A stretch of DNA of 56,916 bases from Rhodobacterales bacterium HKCCSP123 (GCA_015689745.1 WVSO01000005.1:40001-96916), one strand, 5' to 3'. Positions 24,394 through 34,501 are shown, numbered from the stretch's first letter. Program-made: numbers and translations. The notes: generated from the letters alone by a model not told the origin.

Positions 24394-25809
24394 TTATGTC
24401 GTGGCGGCTCTGCCTGTCTGTTGCTGCTCACGTTGTGGACCGACCGGTTCCCGCAGGAGATGGGCAACCGAGGCGGCGTAGAAGGAAATAAGGTCCGCGC
24501 CCGCTTCATCGACGGTCAGCCGGTCGCCCTCGCGCGTGACGAGGCGGCGTTCGATCAAGGCGTGAAGGCCGGCCTCGATCGTGTAGTCGATGTCGTCGCG
24601 CGGTATGCTCAGGGTGATCCCCTGCGCCGCTGACGCGGCAATGCGCCGCCGCAAGAGCGCATCGAGCGCCACGACCGAGCGCACGCCGTCGGCGAGTGCG
24701 TGGGCCACCAGCGGGACGGGTGTCACCGGCATGACGGCGGCGATCCGGTCCATCAGTTCCGAGCCAAGTGCGGCGGACGGATCTTCGCGCCTCTGGTCCA
24801 GGAAATCGGTCAGGCTGAGCGGATCACCGAAGCTCACGGCGGCATAGCCGTAGTGACGGAACCGCCCGGTCAGACGCAGCCAGAGCTGGCGCCGCAGGTA
24901 GCGGTAGATCGGTCTCAGCGAAAAGCGGAAGCGCCGTGTGCCGGTCTGGTGCGCGTCGATCAGGTTCCGGTCCTCCATCACGCGGTCGTAGTTGATCGCC
25001 ACGGGCACGAAGACCACGTCGCGCGAGTGCCCTGCGCGGAACCCGTCGAGAATATAGGAGATCAGCCCCAGCTTCGGCCGCCCGAGATAGCCGGTCCGGC
25101 TCAGCCCGCCTTCGGGAAAGACCGCCTGTGTGACGCCCGCCTCGGTCGCCATCTGGACGTAGCGCGCCAGCACCTTTCGGTAGAGCGCGTTGTTGTGGCG
25201 GCGTCGGATGAAGTAGCCGCCCATCGCGCGCACCAGTTGCCTGAGCGGCCAGACGCGCGCCCATTCCCCGACCGCGTAGGCCAGGGCCGACCGTTCGGCG
25301 ACCAGCCAGGTGACGAGCACGTAATCCATGTTCGAGCGGTGGTTCATCACGAAGATGACGGTGGCGTTGTCGGGGATCGCCTCGAGCGCCGGATCGTTCG
25401 CGCGCGCCAGCCGGACGCGGTAGAGCGACTGACTGAGGATGCGGGCCGCGCGGATGGCGAAGCCGAAATAGGTGAAGGCGGAAAAGCCCGGCACGATCTC
25501 GCGCGCGTAGCCTTCGGCCTTCTGAAAGGCGACGTCTTCGCGGATCTTGTTGTCGCGCGCGTGGTCGGCAATCGCCTGCGCGACCTCGGGGTCGTAGATC
25601 AGGCGGCGGATCGTATCCATCCGCCGGGCAAGCTTGAAGGGCTGGATCGGACGCTTGAGGCGCTTGTTGAGCTCCTCCACCGCGCGCTCAAGGCGGCGGC
25701 GCAGGAACCAGCGCACGGACGGGAACAGGAAGTGCGAAGCAAAGGTCACCGCCGCGAAGAGCAGGATCAGCACGAAAAGCCAGAGCGGCAGGGTAACAGG
25801 AGCAGTCAT
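24394..25809 (-). CDS. Glycerol-3-phosphate/lysophosphatidate acyltransferase (PlsB-like)
   Basis: A 471-aa membrane-associated acyltransferase. An N-terminal helix (LPLWLFVLILLFAAVTFASHFLF) is followed by the four PlsC/PlsB blocks: block I NHRSNMDY (HX4D), block II GGYFIRRRHNN, block III FPEGGLSRTG and block IV VFVPVAINYDRV. The long C-terminal region suits PlsB-type glycerol-3-phosphate acyltransferases more than the short PlsC. It probably initiates phospholipid synthesis. It lies 54 bp downstream of a membrane-protein gene on the same strand. Confidence 0.85.
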   Translation of the reverse strand: MTAPVTLPLWLFVLILLFAAVTFASHFLFPSVRWFLRRRLERAVEELNKRLKRPIQPFKLARRMDTIRRLIYDPEVAQAIADHARDNKIREDVAFQKAEGYAREIVPGFSAFTYFGFAIRAARILSQSLYRVRLARANDPALEAIPDNATVIFVMNHRSNMDYVLVTWLVAERSALAYAVGEWARVWPLRQLVRAMGGYFIRRRHNNALYRKVLARYVQMATEAGVTQAVFPEGGLSRTGYLGRPKLGLISYILDGFRAGHSRDVVFVPVAINYDRVMEDRNLIDAHQTGTRRFRFSLRPIYRYLRRQLWLRLTGRFRHYGYAAVSFGDPLSLTDFLDQRREDPSAALGSELMDRIAAVMPVTPVPLVAHALADGVRSVVALDALLRRRIAASAAQGITLSIPRDDIDYTIEAGLHALIERRLVTREGDRLTVDEAGADLISFYAASVAHLLREPVGPQREQQQTGRAATT

Positions 25810-25863
25810 GACGAAAGGAACGTGGCAGGTTTGGACAGCAGGGGCAACGGGCGCGGCCCGCGT

Positions 25864-26526
25864 TCAGGCACCGAGCAGCAGGATCGCGAGCGGCACGGGC
25901 GAGACCGCGATCGCGACCGCGAGGACGGTTTGCACCGGCGAGAAGATGCCGCTGAGACCGGCCAGCATCATGATGCCGCCGCCCCCGCCAATCACCGAGT
26001 TGCCGGGAACGTTCACGATCACCGCCAGCGCCACATAGCGGTGCCGCAGCGCGAGGCCGACAGTGCGGGGCGGCGCCCCTTCGAGAAACAGGGCCAACCG
26101 GTCGTCCGGGGCAAGTGCCGCTGCGCGGCTCACGAGCGCGGCGGCCCTGCGCATCCGCAGCACGGACAGGAGCCGCACGAGCGTTCCGGCGGGAAGCAGG
26201 CGGCCGACGGCATAGGCCAGCATCATCGACACGACCGTCGCAGCGTAGACGAGCGGCGCGATGGACGCGCCGAAGGCCGTGAGCAGGGCGATGCCGATCT
26301 CGGCACCGGGCACGAAGGGGATGGCCAGCAGGACGATATAGGCCAACATTCCGAACATGATGCCGCGATGAACCTGCATCTCGACCGAGGGCATGATCGT
26401 CATGTCGAGCGCATCGCGCACCCAATGCGCCGCCCATGTCCCCGCCACGGCGACCGTGATCAGAAGCAGGACCCGCAGCGCGATGCCGCCGAGCGTCGGC
26501 CCGGCGCCCACCGGTGTCTCGCGCAT
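25864..26526 (-). CDS. Multi-span membrane protein, TVP38/DedA-like
   Basis: A 220-aa integral membrane protein with about five hydrophobic segments. IPFVPGAEIGIALLTAFG resembles the conserved re-entrant region of VTT/DedA-type proteins, and VNVPGNSVIGGGGGIMMLAG is a second polar-glycine segment of the same kind. Its role, perhaps lipid handling, is inferred from the family only. Its ATG 26526 shares one base with the upstream stop (TGATG), indicating translational coupling, and the PlsB-like gene follows. Confidence 0.65.
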   Translation of the reverse strand: MRETPVGAGPTLGGIALRVLLLITVAVAGTWAAHWVRDALDMTIMPSVEMQVHRGIMFGMLAYIVLLAIPFVPGAEIGIALLTAFGASIAPLVYAATVVSMMLAYAVGRLLPAGTLVRLLSVLRMRRAAALVSRAAALAPDDRLALFLEGAPPRTVGLALRHRYVALAVIVNVPGNSVIGGGGGIMMLAGLSGIFSPVQTVLAVAIAVSPVPLAILLLGA

Positions 26527-27008
26527 CACCCGGCCGCCGCTGTGACGGGGGCCTCGGTCAGGGTGCCGGTCCCGCTGCCGGTGATCTGTTGAGTCCAGTA
26601 CCAGCGGCGCGTCGTCCAGCTCATGTCCATGGCGATCTGCCCATCGACGACCTGGCCGTGCCAGACGACCGTATGGGGTGCCGTCGCGCAGCGTGTGGTG
26701 GCAGTGAAGTGCACGACCTCGCCCTCGGTCCAGGTCTGGTAGCCGGTCCAGCCGAATTCGCAGTAGCGTTCGCAATCGACGGACTGGAACCGGCCATCGG
26801 CAAAGCGGAGGATATCGGTTTCCTCGGCGCCGTTCTGGTCGATGGTGGCGGTGATCGCGAAGTCCATGCCGTCGAGCGCGTGCCCCGGTTGCCAGTCGGC
26901 CTCGGGAACGCGGAGGTCGGGAATGTCCGAATTCATCACCGACACGGTCGCCGTGCCGGTTCCGAGGACGGCGGCGACGAGGGCGAGAGCCTGGGCAATT
27001 GGCGACAT
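26526..27008 (-). CDS. Secreted hypothetical protein
   Basis: A 160-aa protein with a hydrophobic N-terminus (MSPIAQALALVAAVLGTGTATVSV) that can act as a signal peptide or anchor. The mature part is rich in Thr and Trp with three Cys residues (VDCERYCEFGW, TTRCATAP) and repeated beta-strand-like segments, suggesting a small beta-barrel or lipocalin-like fold. I do not recognise the family. It is first in a coupled minus-strand operon with the membrane protein and acyltransferase. Confidence 0.65.
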   Translation of the reverse strand: MSPIAQALALVAAVLGTGTATVSVMNSDIPDLRVPEADWQPGHALDGMDFAITATIDQNGAEETDILRFADGRFQSVDCERYCEFGWTGYQTWTEGEVVHFTATTRCATAPHTVVWHGQVVDGQIAMDMSWTTRRWYWTQQITGSGTGTLTEAPVTAAAG

Positions 27009-27207
27009 CGGGCCTTCCTGCTTGGGAACGGGATGTTCAAGCGCGGAGCCTAGCCAATATGAGGTTTACTGCATAGTCCCGGCCCAAGTGCCGTGCAGGC
27101 GGCACGGGTCGCAAACCGCGCCCGATGCGGCGCTGCGGCGACGGCGCCGCATTGCGGCGGATGCGAAGGCTGGGTCACGTGGTCGATCTCATCGAAAAGG
27201 GTGCCCC

Positions 27208-28512
27208 ATGCTGAACGTCCTGTCGGGTGTCTGGGCCCTGATGCTCGGGATCGTCCTGATCATGCTGGGAAACGGCATGCATTTCACCTTGATCGGACTG
27301 CGCGGCGGGATCGAGGGGTTCTCGGCGGCTGAACTGGCCGTCGTCACCTCGGGGTATTTCCTCGGCTTCCTGTCGGGCGCGCGGCTGACGCCCACGCTGA
27401 TCCAGCGGGTCGGCCACGTCCGGGTCTTTGCCGCGCTTGGCAGTTTCATGTCGGCCGGCCTGATCGCCTTCACCCTCCTGTCGGAACCCTGGGCCTGGAC
27501 GATCCTGCGGGTTCTGATCGGCTTCTGCATGTCGGGCATCTATGTCGTCGCCGAAAGCTGGCTCAACAATGCCTCGACCAACGAGACGCGCGGCAAGGTC
27601 CTGTCGGCCTACATGATCGCGCAGACGCTGGGGATCATCGGGGCGCAGGGCCTGCTGACGCTGGGCGATGCCGCCAACTCGGCTCTCTTCATCGGCGCCT
27701 CGATCCTCGTCTCGATCTCCTTCGCGCCGATCCTTCTGTCGGTGACCCCCGCCCCCGCAGTCGAGGTGGCGCGCCCGATGTCGCTGATCGCGCTCTTCCG
27801 CGGTTCGCCGCTGGGAACGGTGGGCATCTTCCTTCTGGGCGGGGTCTATGCCACGCAGTCGGGCATGGGCGCCGTCTTCGGCAGCGAGATCGCGCTTTCG
27901 GCCTCGGAGATCGCGCTCTTCGTGGCGATGCTCTTCGCCGGGGCGCTGCTGTTCCAGTACCCGATCGGCTGGCTTTCGGACCGGCTGGACCGGCGGCAGG
28001 TGATCCTCGGGACGGCGGCGATGGGGGCGGTGGCCTGTGGCCTTGGCTGGCTGGCCGGAAGCGGTGCGGACTGGATCGAGGGGTTGGGCCTTTGGCCGCT
28101 GATGGCCTCGGCACTCCTGGCGGGCGGCATGACGACGCCGCTCTATGCGCTGCTTCTGGCCTATACCAACGATTTCCTGCCGGCTGAGGACATGGCAGCA
28201 GCCTCGGGCGGCCTGGTCTTCACCTTCGGTCTCGGGGCGATCCTCGGCCCGCTGGCGACGGGTTGGGCGATGGAATCATTCGGCCCCTACGCCTTCTGGC
28301 TGGTGCTGTCGGCGACCTTCGGGGCAATGGCGCTTTATGCGCTCTATCGCATGACCCAGCGTCCGGTTGCAGCCTCCGGCGAAGAGACCGACAGCTATAT
28401 CGGGGTCCTTCCGACCTCCTCGGTCGTCGCGGTGGAGGCGGCGGGCGCCTGGGCTGCCGAGCAGGCAGGAGCAGAGCGCGCCGAAGAGGCGGAGGAGGGG
28501 CGGGCGGCCTGA
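27208..28512 (+). CDS. MFS transporter
   Basis: A 434-aa major facilitator with about twelve transmembrane helices. The A-motif-like loop GWLSDRLDRRQVILG follows the seventh to eighth helix, and VAESWLNNASTNETRGKVLSAYM lies after helix 4, as in the YcaD/UMF1-like group of drug/sugar MFS proteins. The C-terminal tail is Ala- and Glu-rich and cytoplasmic. ATG 27208 follows AAAAGGG with 6-nt spacing. The substrate is unknown. It ends 4 bp before the convergent TerB-like gene. Confidence 0.88.
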   Translation: MLNVLSGVWALMLGIVLIMLGNGMHFTLIGLRGGIEGFSAAELAVVTSGYFLGFLSGARLTPTLIQRVGHVRVFAALGSFMSAGLIAFTLLSEPWAWTILRVLIGFCMSGIYVVAESWLNNASTNETRGKVLSAYMIAQTLGIIGAQGLLTLGDAANSALFIGASILVSISFAPILLSVTPAPAVEVARPMSLIALFRGSPLGTVGIFLLGGVYATQSGMGAVFGSEIALSASEIALFVAMLFAGALLFQYPIGWLSDRLDRRQVILGTAAMGAVACGLGWLAGSGADWIEGLGLWPLMASALLAGGMTTPLYALLLAYTNDFLPAEDMAAASGGLVFTFGLGAILGPLATGWAMESFGPYAFWLVLSATFGAMALYALYRMTQRPVAASGEETDSYIGVLPTSSVVAVEAAGAWAAEQAGAERAEEAEEGRAA

Positions 28513-28516
28513 CGTG

Positions 28517-28927
28517 TCAGAGCGTCATGTGCCGCGCCCGCGCGCCACGTTCGATGGCTGCGGCATGCAGCCGGTCGATGTTCAGCGCATGGCGCAATTC
28601 TTCGAGAAAGCGCAACTCGGGCTGGGCGAGCGTGCCGTCGGCGGCGGCCACGTCGCAGCTGATGGCATAGGCGGTCTCGTGCAGCTTTTCCGGCAGCGCC
28701 TCGGTCACGAGCCCGAAGAGCGCGTCGAGACCGTCCTCCTCCTCGAACAGGTCGAAGACCGTGTTGGCGACCTGCCGCATCCGGTCGGCGTCGTAATCGC
28801 CGAACACGGGCAGGTGGTTCACGATCTGCTCGATCTTCACCAGCTCCGCGGTGCGGATCGCCTCGTCCGAGACGGAAACCGCCACCATCACGGCGACGAG
28901 GGCATCCTGCGGGCTGATCTCGGACAT
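28517..28927 (-). CDS. TerB-like (tellurite resistance) domain protein
   Basis: A 136-aa all-helical acidic protein. MSEISPQDALVAVMVAVSVSDEAIRTAELVKI and CDVAAADGTLAQPELRFLEELRHAL match the TerB fold, whose acidic residues bind metal. Members are widespread and mostly not tied to tellurite, so the role is unknown. AAGGAG lies 8 nt before ATG 28927. It is divergent from lysS. Confidence 0.8.
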   Translation of the reverse strand: MSEISPQDALVAVMVAVSVSDEAIRTAELVKIEQIVNHLPVFGDYDADRMRQVANTVFDLFEEEDGLDALFGLVTEALPEKLHETAYAISCDVAAADGTLAQPELRFLEELRHALNIDRLHAAAIERGARARHMTL

Positions 28928-29037
28928 GGGCGTGCTCCTTCGGCGGTTGCGGGGTATTTATTGACCTTGCCGCGCCCGCACAATAGGGCGAGGGCGCGCG
29001 GGCAATCGGGCCCGCCACCGATACGGGACCGACAGCG

Positions 29038-30684
29038 ATGATCACCCTCCGCGATGCCGCGATGACCTCCAAGGCCTGGCCCTTCGAAGAGGCGCGGGCG
29101 GTGTTGAAACGCTACGAAAACGCGCCGCCGGAGAAGGGGTATGTGCTGTTCGAGACGGGCTATGGCCCCTCGGGCCTGCCGCATATCGGGACCTTCGGCG
29201 AAGTTCTGCGCACGACCATGATCCGCCGCGCCTTCGAGGTGATCTCGGACATCCCGACGCGGCTGATCTGCTTCTCGGACGATCTGGACGGGATGCGCAA
29301 GGTTCCGGGCAACGTCCCGAACCAGGACGAGTTGCGCAAGCATCTGCAGAAGCCGCTGACCAGCGTGCCGGACCCGTTCGGCGAGTATGAGAGCTTCGGC
29401 CACCACAACAACGCGATGCTGCGGCGGTTCCTCGACACGTTCGGCTTCGAATACGAGTTCTACTCGGCCACCGAGTTCTACCGCACAGGGCAGTTCGACG
29501 AGGTGCTGAAGCGCGCCTGCGAACGCTATGACGCGATCATGAAGGTGATGCTGAAATCGCTCCGCGAGGAGCGGCAGCAGACCTATTCGATCTTCCTGCC
29601 GATCCATCCCGAGACCGGGCGCGTCCTCTACGTCCCGATGAAGGAGGTGAACGCGAGTGATCACACGATCACCTTCGACGACGAGGACGGGCGCGAATGG
29701 ACCCTGCCGGTCACGGGCGGCAACGTGAAGCTGCAGTGGAAGCCCGACTTCGGCGCGCGCTGGGCAGCGCTGGGCGTCGATTTCGAGATGTACGGCAAGG
29801 ATCATTCGACCAACACGCCGATCTATGACGCGATCTGCGAGATCCTGGGCCAGCCCGCACCGCATCATTTCACCTACGAGCTGTTCCTCGACGAGAACGG
29901 GCAGAAGATTTCGAAGTCGTCGGGCAATGGCATCTCGATCGACGAATGGCTCAGCTACGCGTCGACCGAGAGCCTGTCGTATTTCATGTTCGGCAAGCCG
30001 AAGACCGCCAAGCGGCTCTATTTCGATGTCATCCCCAAGGCGGTGGACGAATACCACCAGCAGCTGCGCGCCTATCCCGAGCAAACGCTCGAGCAGCAAC
30101 TGGCCAACCCCGTCCATCACATCCACAACGGCGCCGTGCCGCAAAGCACGATGGTCGTGCCGTTCGCGATGCTTCTCAATCTCGTGTCGGTTTCGGGCGC
30201 GGAGGAAAAGGAGAAGCTCTGGGGCTTCATCAGGCGCTACGCGCCCGAGGCTTCGCCCGAGGGCAACCCCGATCTCGACCAGGCGGCGGGCTTCGCGATC
30301 CGCTACTACAACGATTTCGTGAAGCCCACGCGGGTCTTCCGCCTGCCGACCGAGCAGGAGGCCGCCGCAATGCGCGAGCTGTCCGAGTGCCTCGGCGATG
30401 CGGACAAGGCGCTCGACGTCATCGCGCGGAAGAACGCGCAGGAGGGGGTCGAGGCCGATCTGCCAGCCGTCGACTGGCACGACGACGAGTTCCTGCAGTC
30501 GATCGTCTTCGCCATCGGCAAGACCCATGGCTTCGAGCCTCTGCGCAACTGGTTCTCGGGTCTCTACGAGGTTCTTCTTGGGGCCAGCCAGGGCCCGCGT
30601 TTCGGCGGGTTCATCGCGCTTTACGGGATCGAGGAGACGCGGTCCCTCATCGCGCAGGGGCTCGCCGGCGAACTGGCCCGGTGA
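29038..30684 (+). CDS. lysS: Lysyl-tRNA synthetase, class I
   Basis: A 548-aa class I (archaeal-type) LysRS that charges tRNA-Lys. The HIGH-like motif is [10 protein letters not shown] and the KMSKS-like motif is KISKSSGNG. The C-terminal helical anticodon-binding part starts around residue 370. Class I LysRS is standard in Rhodobacterales and Rhizobiales. ATG 29038 is used; a second in-frame ATG 8 codons on ([10 protein letters not shown]) is possible. A DUF4336 gene follows after 4 bp and is likely co-transcribed. Confidence 0.95.
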   Translation: MITLRDAAMTSKAWPFEEARAVLKRYENAPPEKGYVLFETGYGPSGLPHIGTFGEVLRTTMIRRAFEVISDIPTRLICFSDDLDGMRKVPGNVPNQDELRKHLQKPLTSVPDPFGEYESFGHHNNAMLRRFLDTFGFEYEFYSATEFYRTGQFDEVLKRACERYDAIMKVMLKSLREERQQTYSIFLPIHPETGRVLYVPMKEVNASDHTITFDDEDGREWTLPVTGGNVKLQWKPDFGARWAALGVDFEMYGKDHSTNTPIYDAICEILGQPAPHHFTYELFLDENGQKISKSSGNGISIDEWLSYASTESLSYFMFGKPKTAKRLYFDVIPKAVDEYHQQLRAYPEQTLEQQLANPVHHIHNGAVPQSTMVVPFAMLLNLVSVSGAEEKEKLWGFIRRYAPEASPEGNPDLDQAAGFAIRYYNDFVKPTRVFRLPTEQEAAAMRELSECLGDADKALDVIARKNAQEGVEADLPAVDWHDDEFLQSIVFAIGKTHGFEPLRNWFSGLYEVLLGASQGPRFGGFIALYGIEETRSLIAQGLAGELAR

Positions 30685-30688
30685 CGCG

Positions 30689-31429
30689 ATGGCGGCGGGT
30701 GGATCATATCCGCCGCTCTTCACGCTGAAGCCCGTCGCGCGCGAGGTCTGGATCGTCGACGGCCCGGAGATCGACTTTTACCGGATGCCCTTTCCGACCC
30801 GCATGACGGTTGTCCGGCTCTCTTCGGGTGATCTCTGGCTGCACTCGCCCATCGCCTTTTCGGGCGATCTTCTTCTCGAATTGCAAGAGCTTGGCCCCAT
30901 CCGGCATCTTGTCGCTCCCAACTGGCTGCACTATGCGCATCTGCCCGATTGGGCCGACGCCCTGCCGGGCGCCCTGACCTGGGTCGCCCCCGGTGTCGAG
31001 GCGCGCGCAGGGGGCCAGGGCGTGCGGCTGCGTGCCGATCACCTGCTGGGCAACGCGGCGCCGGCCGCATGGGCCGTTGACATGGAACAGATGATCGTAT
31101 CGGGCTCAAGGATGCACCGCGAAGCGGTCTTCTTTCACAAGCCCAGCCGTACACTGATCCTGACCGACCTGATCGAGAATTTCGAGGCGGGCAAGCTGCC
31201 CTGGCACTTGCGGATCGTCACCCGCGTCGCGGGCAACCAGCATCCCGACGGATCGATGCCGCGCGATCTGCGGCTGACCTATGACAAGACGGCGCTGGCG
31301 GCCTCGGTCCGCCGGATGATCGTCTGGGGCCCCGAGCGCATCCTGATCGCCCATGGCCGCTGGTATCGCGGCCGCGCGGTCGAGGAATTGCGCCGCGCCT
31401 TCCGGTTTCTCGATCTCGACGGGGCGTGA
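30689..31429 (+). CDS. DUF4336 domain-containing protein
   Basis: A 246-aa protein resembling the metallo-beta-lactamase-derived DUF4336 family: WIVDGPEIDFYRMPFPTRMT, LVAPNWLHYAHLPDW in place of the usual HxHxDH, and ILTDLIENFEAGKLP. The catalytic metal ligands of true MBL enzymes are not obvious, so activity is uncertain. ATG 30689 starts 4 bp after the lysS stop, and no separate Shine-Dalgarno is visible, suggesting coupling to lysS translation. Confidence 0.8.
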   Translation: MAAGGSYPPLFTLKPVAREVWIVDGPEIDFYRMPFPTRMTVVRLSSGDLWLHSPIAFSGDLLLELQELGPIRHLVAPNWLHYAHLPDWADALPGALTWVAPGVEARAGGQGVRLRADHLLGNAAPAAWAVDMEQMIVSGSRMHREAVFFHKPSRTLILTDLIENFEAGKLPWHLRIVTRVAGNQHPDGSMPRDLRLTYDKTALAASVRRMIVWGPERILIAHGRWYRGRAVEELRRAFRFLDLDGA

Positions 31430-31491
31430 AACCTCGCGCCCGCGCGCTACGTGTCTGTCAGACGTGACCCACGGACAGGGAGACCGGACCG

Positions 31492-31905
31492 ATGCTGCGC
31501 AGCCTGATTGCCGCCTTCTTTCTTGCCCTTGCCGCGCCCCTCGCGGCGCAGGAGGTGGTGGCCCCAAACCCCGACATCGAGGCCACGATCCAGGGCCAGT
31601 TCGACGCCTTCCGCGCAGGCGATGTGGCCGAGGCGTGGACCTATGCCAGCCCCAACATCCAGGGTCTCTTCCGGACGGAGGAGAACTTTGCCCGCATGGT
31701 CGAACAAGGCTACCCGATGGTCTGGACCCCCGGCGAGGTCGATTTCATCGACCTGCAAGACCTCGGCGGGCTGCTGGTACAGCGGGTTCAGGTGATCGAT
31801 GCCCAGGGCAATGCCCATTACCTCGGCTACGCCATGGTCGAGACCGAGAGCGGATGGCGGATCAACGGGGTCCAGGTGCTGCCCGCGCCTGACCTCGGGG
31901 TCTGA
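31492..31905 (+). CDS. Exported DUF4864 protein
   Basis: A 137-aa protein with signal peptide MLRSLIAAFFLALAAPLAA-QE. The mature NTF2-like DUF4864 domain reads IQGQFDAFRAGDVAEAWTYASPNIQGLF and ends VETESGWRINGVQVL. Function is unknown. AGGGAGA precedes ATG 31492 at about 9 nt. It stands upstream of the beta-helix protein with a 200-bp gap. Confidence 0.85.
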   Translation: MLRSLIAAFFLALAAPLAAQEVVAPNPDIEATIQGQFDAFRAGDVAEAWTYASPNIQGLFRTEENFARMVEQGYPMVWTPGEVDFIDLQDLGGLLVQRVQVIDAQGNAHYLGYAMVETESGWRINGVQVLPAPDLGV

Positions 31906-32112
31906 GGCCGAGCGATCGGTCGCGGCGTAAACCGGCTGTTAACCTTCGTCGCGTAAAACCCTGCCCGACCTTCGGTTGCAGCGCGGCCGGGGTGTTTCTT
32001 CAGACATCGCTTCAACAACCGAGGGGACCGTTCAAGGGCCGCCTCGGTTGCCCTTTTCCGGCCCGAGGACATGAGCGCGCCGGGGAACTTCCCGCGCGGA
32101 AAGGGGTACGAC

Positions 32113-34404
32113 ATGAACCAGGTGATCACCGACGGTCTGGTGCTGATGCCGCCGCCGTTCACGGACGGGCTGGGTGTCTGGTCGCGGCAGGACGGAACAC
32201 CGGGCAGCGACACATGGGCCACTGCGGCCAATGCCGCGCTGGTGGCGGCTGACGCGGATTTCGGCGGTTGCCTCGAGATCCTGAAGACCGAGGGCACGAC
32301 GCGTGTGCGCTACATGGGGCAAACGCCGATCGTTCCGGGCCTGTACCTGCGGGTCTCCGCCCGGGTGAAGGTCCTGTCGGGCAACCTGCCGACGGTGCGC
32401 ATCGCCGCGTTTGCCGCGAATGGTTCGGGCCAGAACATCGCCGCCGCAACCCAGGCCGGGCCAGAGATGGCGCTGACCGCCTACGGCGAGGTCGTGACCG
32501 TTTCGGCCATCATCGGAACGGGCAGGCGTGGCGGGGTCGACATGCCCTGGGGGCCGGACGCGGCCTTCGGGTACATGGGCCTCGACCTGACAGGGCCCAA
32601 CGGGGGCCAGATCCGGATCGAAAGCATCGCGGTCGAAGACGTGACCAGCGCCTTCCTCCGCAAGATGATGGACTGGGTCGATGTCACGGATTTCGGCGCA
32701 GTGGGTGACGGCGTCACCGACGACCGCGCGGCCTTCGTCGCCGCTGATGCCGCGGCGGCGGGGCGCGAGGTGATGGTGCCTTCGGGCACGTATTTCATCG
32801 CCTCGAGCCTCACGATGGAAAACCCGGTTCGCTTCGAGGGCAAGCTCGTCAAGCCCGACGGTGCGCGCCTGGCGCTGAATGAGAACTTCGACCTGAAGGG
32901 CTATTCCGAGGCCTTCGGTGACGACGTGATCGGCCTGAAGAAGGGACTCCAGCAGCTCTTCAACCAGTCCGACCACGACGCCTTCGACCTTTGCGGGCGG
33001 CGCGTGATCCTCGAGGCGCCGATCGACGTGCAGGCGGTGGTGGGCAACAAGAACACCTATGCCAACCGCCGCGTGCTCCGGAACGGGCAGTTGACGGCGG
33101 GGTCATCGACCGCGTGGAACGACGAGGTGCACACGCGGACCGGCTCCTGGTCCTCGTCGGACCCGCGCCGGATCACGGGGCTGTCGAACGTGGAGAGCAT
33201 CCCGCTGGGATCGCTCGTCACCGCGCCACAGGGCGTGGGGCGCGAAATCTACGTCACCGCCAAGGATGTTGCGGGCGGGCGCGTGACGCTGTCTGGACCG
33301 CTTCACGGCGCGCCGGTCACGCAGGGTTACACCTTCACGCGGTTCCAGTACCTGCTCGACTTCATCGGCTGGCAGAACCTGCAGCGTTTCATCATCTCGG
33401 ACATCGAGTTTCTCTGCGCCGGCGCCTGTTCGGGCCTCAACCTTCCGCTGGACGGGCTGGTGTTCCAGATCCAGGACTGCTTCTTCACCGGGCCGAAGGA
33501 CCGTGGCATCACCTCGGCCGGCGAGGGGTGCCAGGGCATGCAGATCGACCGCTGCCAGTTCCTGTCGAGCGAGCAGGGAACCGATGCGCCCCTGCGCACG
33601 TCCATCGCCTTCAATTCCAACTGTTCCGACATCAAGGTGCGCGACAACCGAGCGGTGAAGTTCCGCCATTTCGGCGTGATCGCCGGCACCGGCAATATCC
33701 TGTCGGGCAATCATTTCTTCCAGGGCGACGGGGTAACGGACGGACCGAGGACGGCCGGGCTGGTCATCTGCGACGGCAATGCGAAGACGACCTTCGAGGG
33801 CAACTACGTCGACAATTGCTACATCGAATGGGGCAACGAACGCGACCCCGAGCCGGATTTCAACGGCGGGCTGTCGTTCCACGGGCTCAGCCTCGACGGC
33901 AATATCTTCTTCGCCACGGGCAGCGCGCCCTGGATGAATTTCATCCTGATCAAACCCTATGGCTCGGGGCATTTCATCAACGGGCTCACGGTGACGGACA
34001 ACCTGTTCAAGAAGACAAGCGGCCCGGTGCTCGCGGCGGTCGAGGGGGTGGATACCACCCACGCCACGCTGAACCTAGCGCGGACGTCGGACATGCGTTT
34101 CACCGGAAACACCTATCACGGCATCGTCAAGCGGACTGAAAACCCGGTCACCGTGCGCCATGTCGAAGGTACGGCGAGCAGCACCTGGAACGTGGATCTG
34201 ACGGATATCGCGCCTTTCGGCTCGCAGGTTCGGTCGGCGGTGTCCTTCCTCGCCGAGGGGCCGCTGAAGAGTTCGTCGAACGTCACCGTCTACCTTACGC
34301 CCTTCGCCGAACCGGGGCAGGGCGCGGGCGGGCGCACCCTGCAACTGAACTGGCAGCAGCCGGTGCGCGGGACAGCCCAGATCACGGCTCGCTTCGACGT
34401 CTGA
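32113..34404 (+). CDS. Right-handed beta-helix protein, GH28-related; candidate tail-fibre-like protein
   Basis: A 763-aa protein without a signal peptide. An N-terminal jelly-roll-like region (about 1-175) is followed by the GH28-related/pectate-lyase-3 entry motif VTDFGAVGDGVTDDRAAF near residue 194, and then by beta-helix rungs such as IKVRDNRAVKFRHFGVIAGTGN and LSGNHFF. A large cytoplasmically made beta-helix protein without a signal is typical of phage tail spikes. Rhodobacterales gene transfer agents carry such a fibre outside their main cluster, so this role is possible. ATG 32113 follows AAAGGGG. An intrinsic terminator follows. Confidence 0.75.
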   Translation: MNQVITDGLVLMPPPFTDGLGVWSRQDGTPGSDTWATAANAALVAADADFGGCLEILKTEGTTRVRYMGQTPIVPGLYLRVSARVKVLSGNLPTVRIAAFAANGSGQNIAAATQAGPEMALTAYGEVVTVSAIIGTGRRGGVDMPWGPDAAFGYMGLDLTGPNGGQIRIESIAVEDVTSAFLRKMMDWVDVTDFGAVGDGVTDDRAAFVAADAAAAGREVMVPSGTYFIASSLTMENPVRFEGKLVKPDGARLALNENFDLKGYSEAFGDDVIGLKKGLQQLFNQSDHDAFDLCGRRVILEAPIDVQAVVGNKNTYANRRVLRNGQLTAGSSTAWNDEVHTRTGSWSSSDPRRITGLSNVESIPLGSLVTAPQGVGREIYVTAKDVAGGRVTLSGPLHGAPVTQGYTFTRFQYLLDFIGWQNLQRFIISDIEFLCAGACSGLNLPLDGLVFQIQDCFFTGPKDRGITSAGEGCQGMQIDRCQFLSSEQGTDAPLRTSIAFNSNCSDIKVRDNRAVKFRHFGVIAGTGNILSGNHFFQGDGVTDGPRTAGLVICDGNAKTTFEGNYVDNCYIEWGNERDPEPDFNGGLSFHGLSLDGNIFFATGSAPWMNFILIKPYGSGHFINGLTVTDNLFKKTSGPVLAAVEGVDTTHATLNLARTSDMRFTGNTYHGIVKRTENPVTVRHVEGTASSTWNVDLTDIAPFGSQVRSAVSFLAEGPLKSSSNVTVYLTPFAEPGQGAGGRTLQLNWQQPVRGTAQITARFDV

Positions 34405-34424
34405 GACGGTGACCGGATGAAGGG

Positions 34425-34454
34425 GTCCGGCCCCGGAGACGGGGCCGGGCTTTT
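34425..34454 (+). terminator. Rho-independent terminator after the beta-helix gene
   Basis: GTCCGGCCCC (34425-34434) pairs with GGGGCCGGGC (34441-34450), with one G-T pair and loop GGAGAC, followed by TTTT. It lies 21 bp after the stop codon. Confidence 0.85.
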
Positions 34455-34501
34455 CCTTGCTCACCGGGCGCGCTACCTGCGCCGGGAAGGAGGGCCCGAG
34501 C

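Noticed and set aside
31906-32112. Full CtrA site upstream of the beta-helix gene
   Set aside because: Only a half-site TTAACC is present; the TTAA-N7-TTAA spacing is not met.
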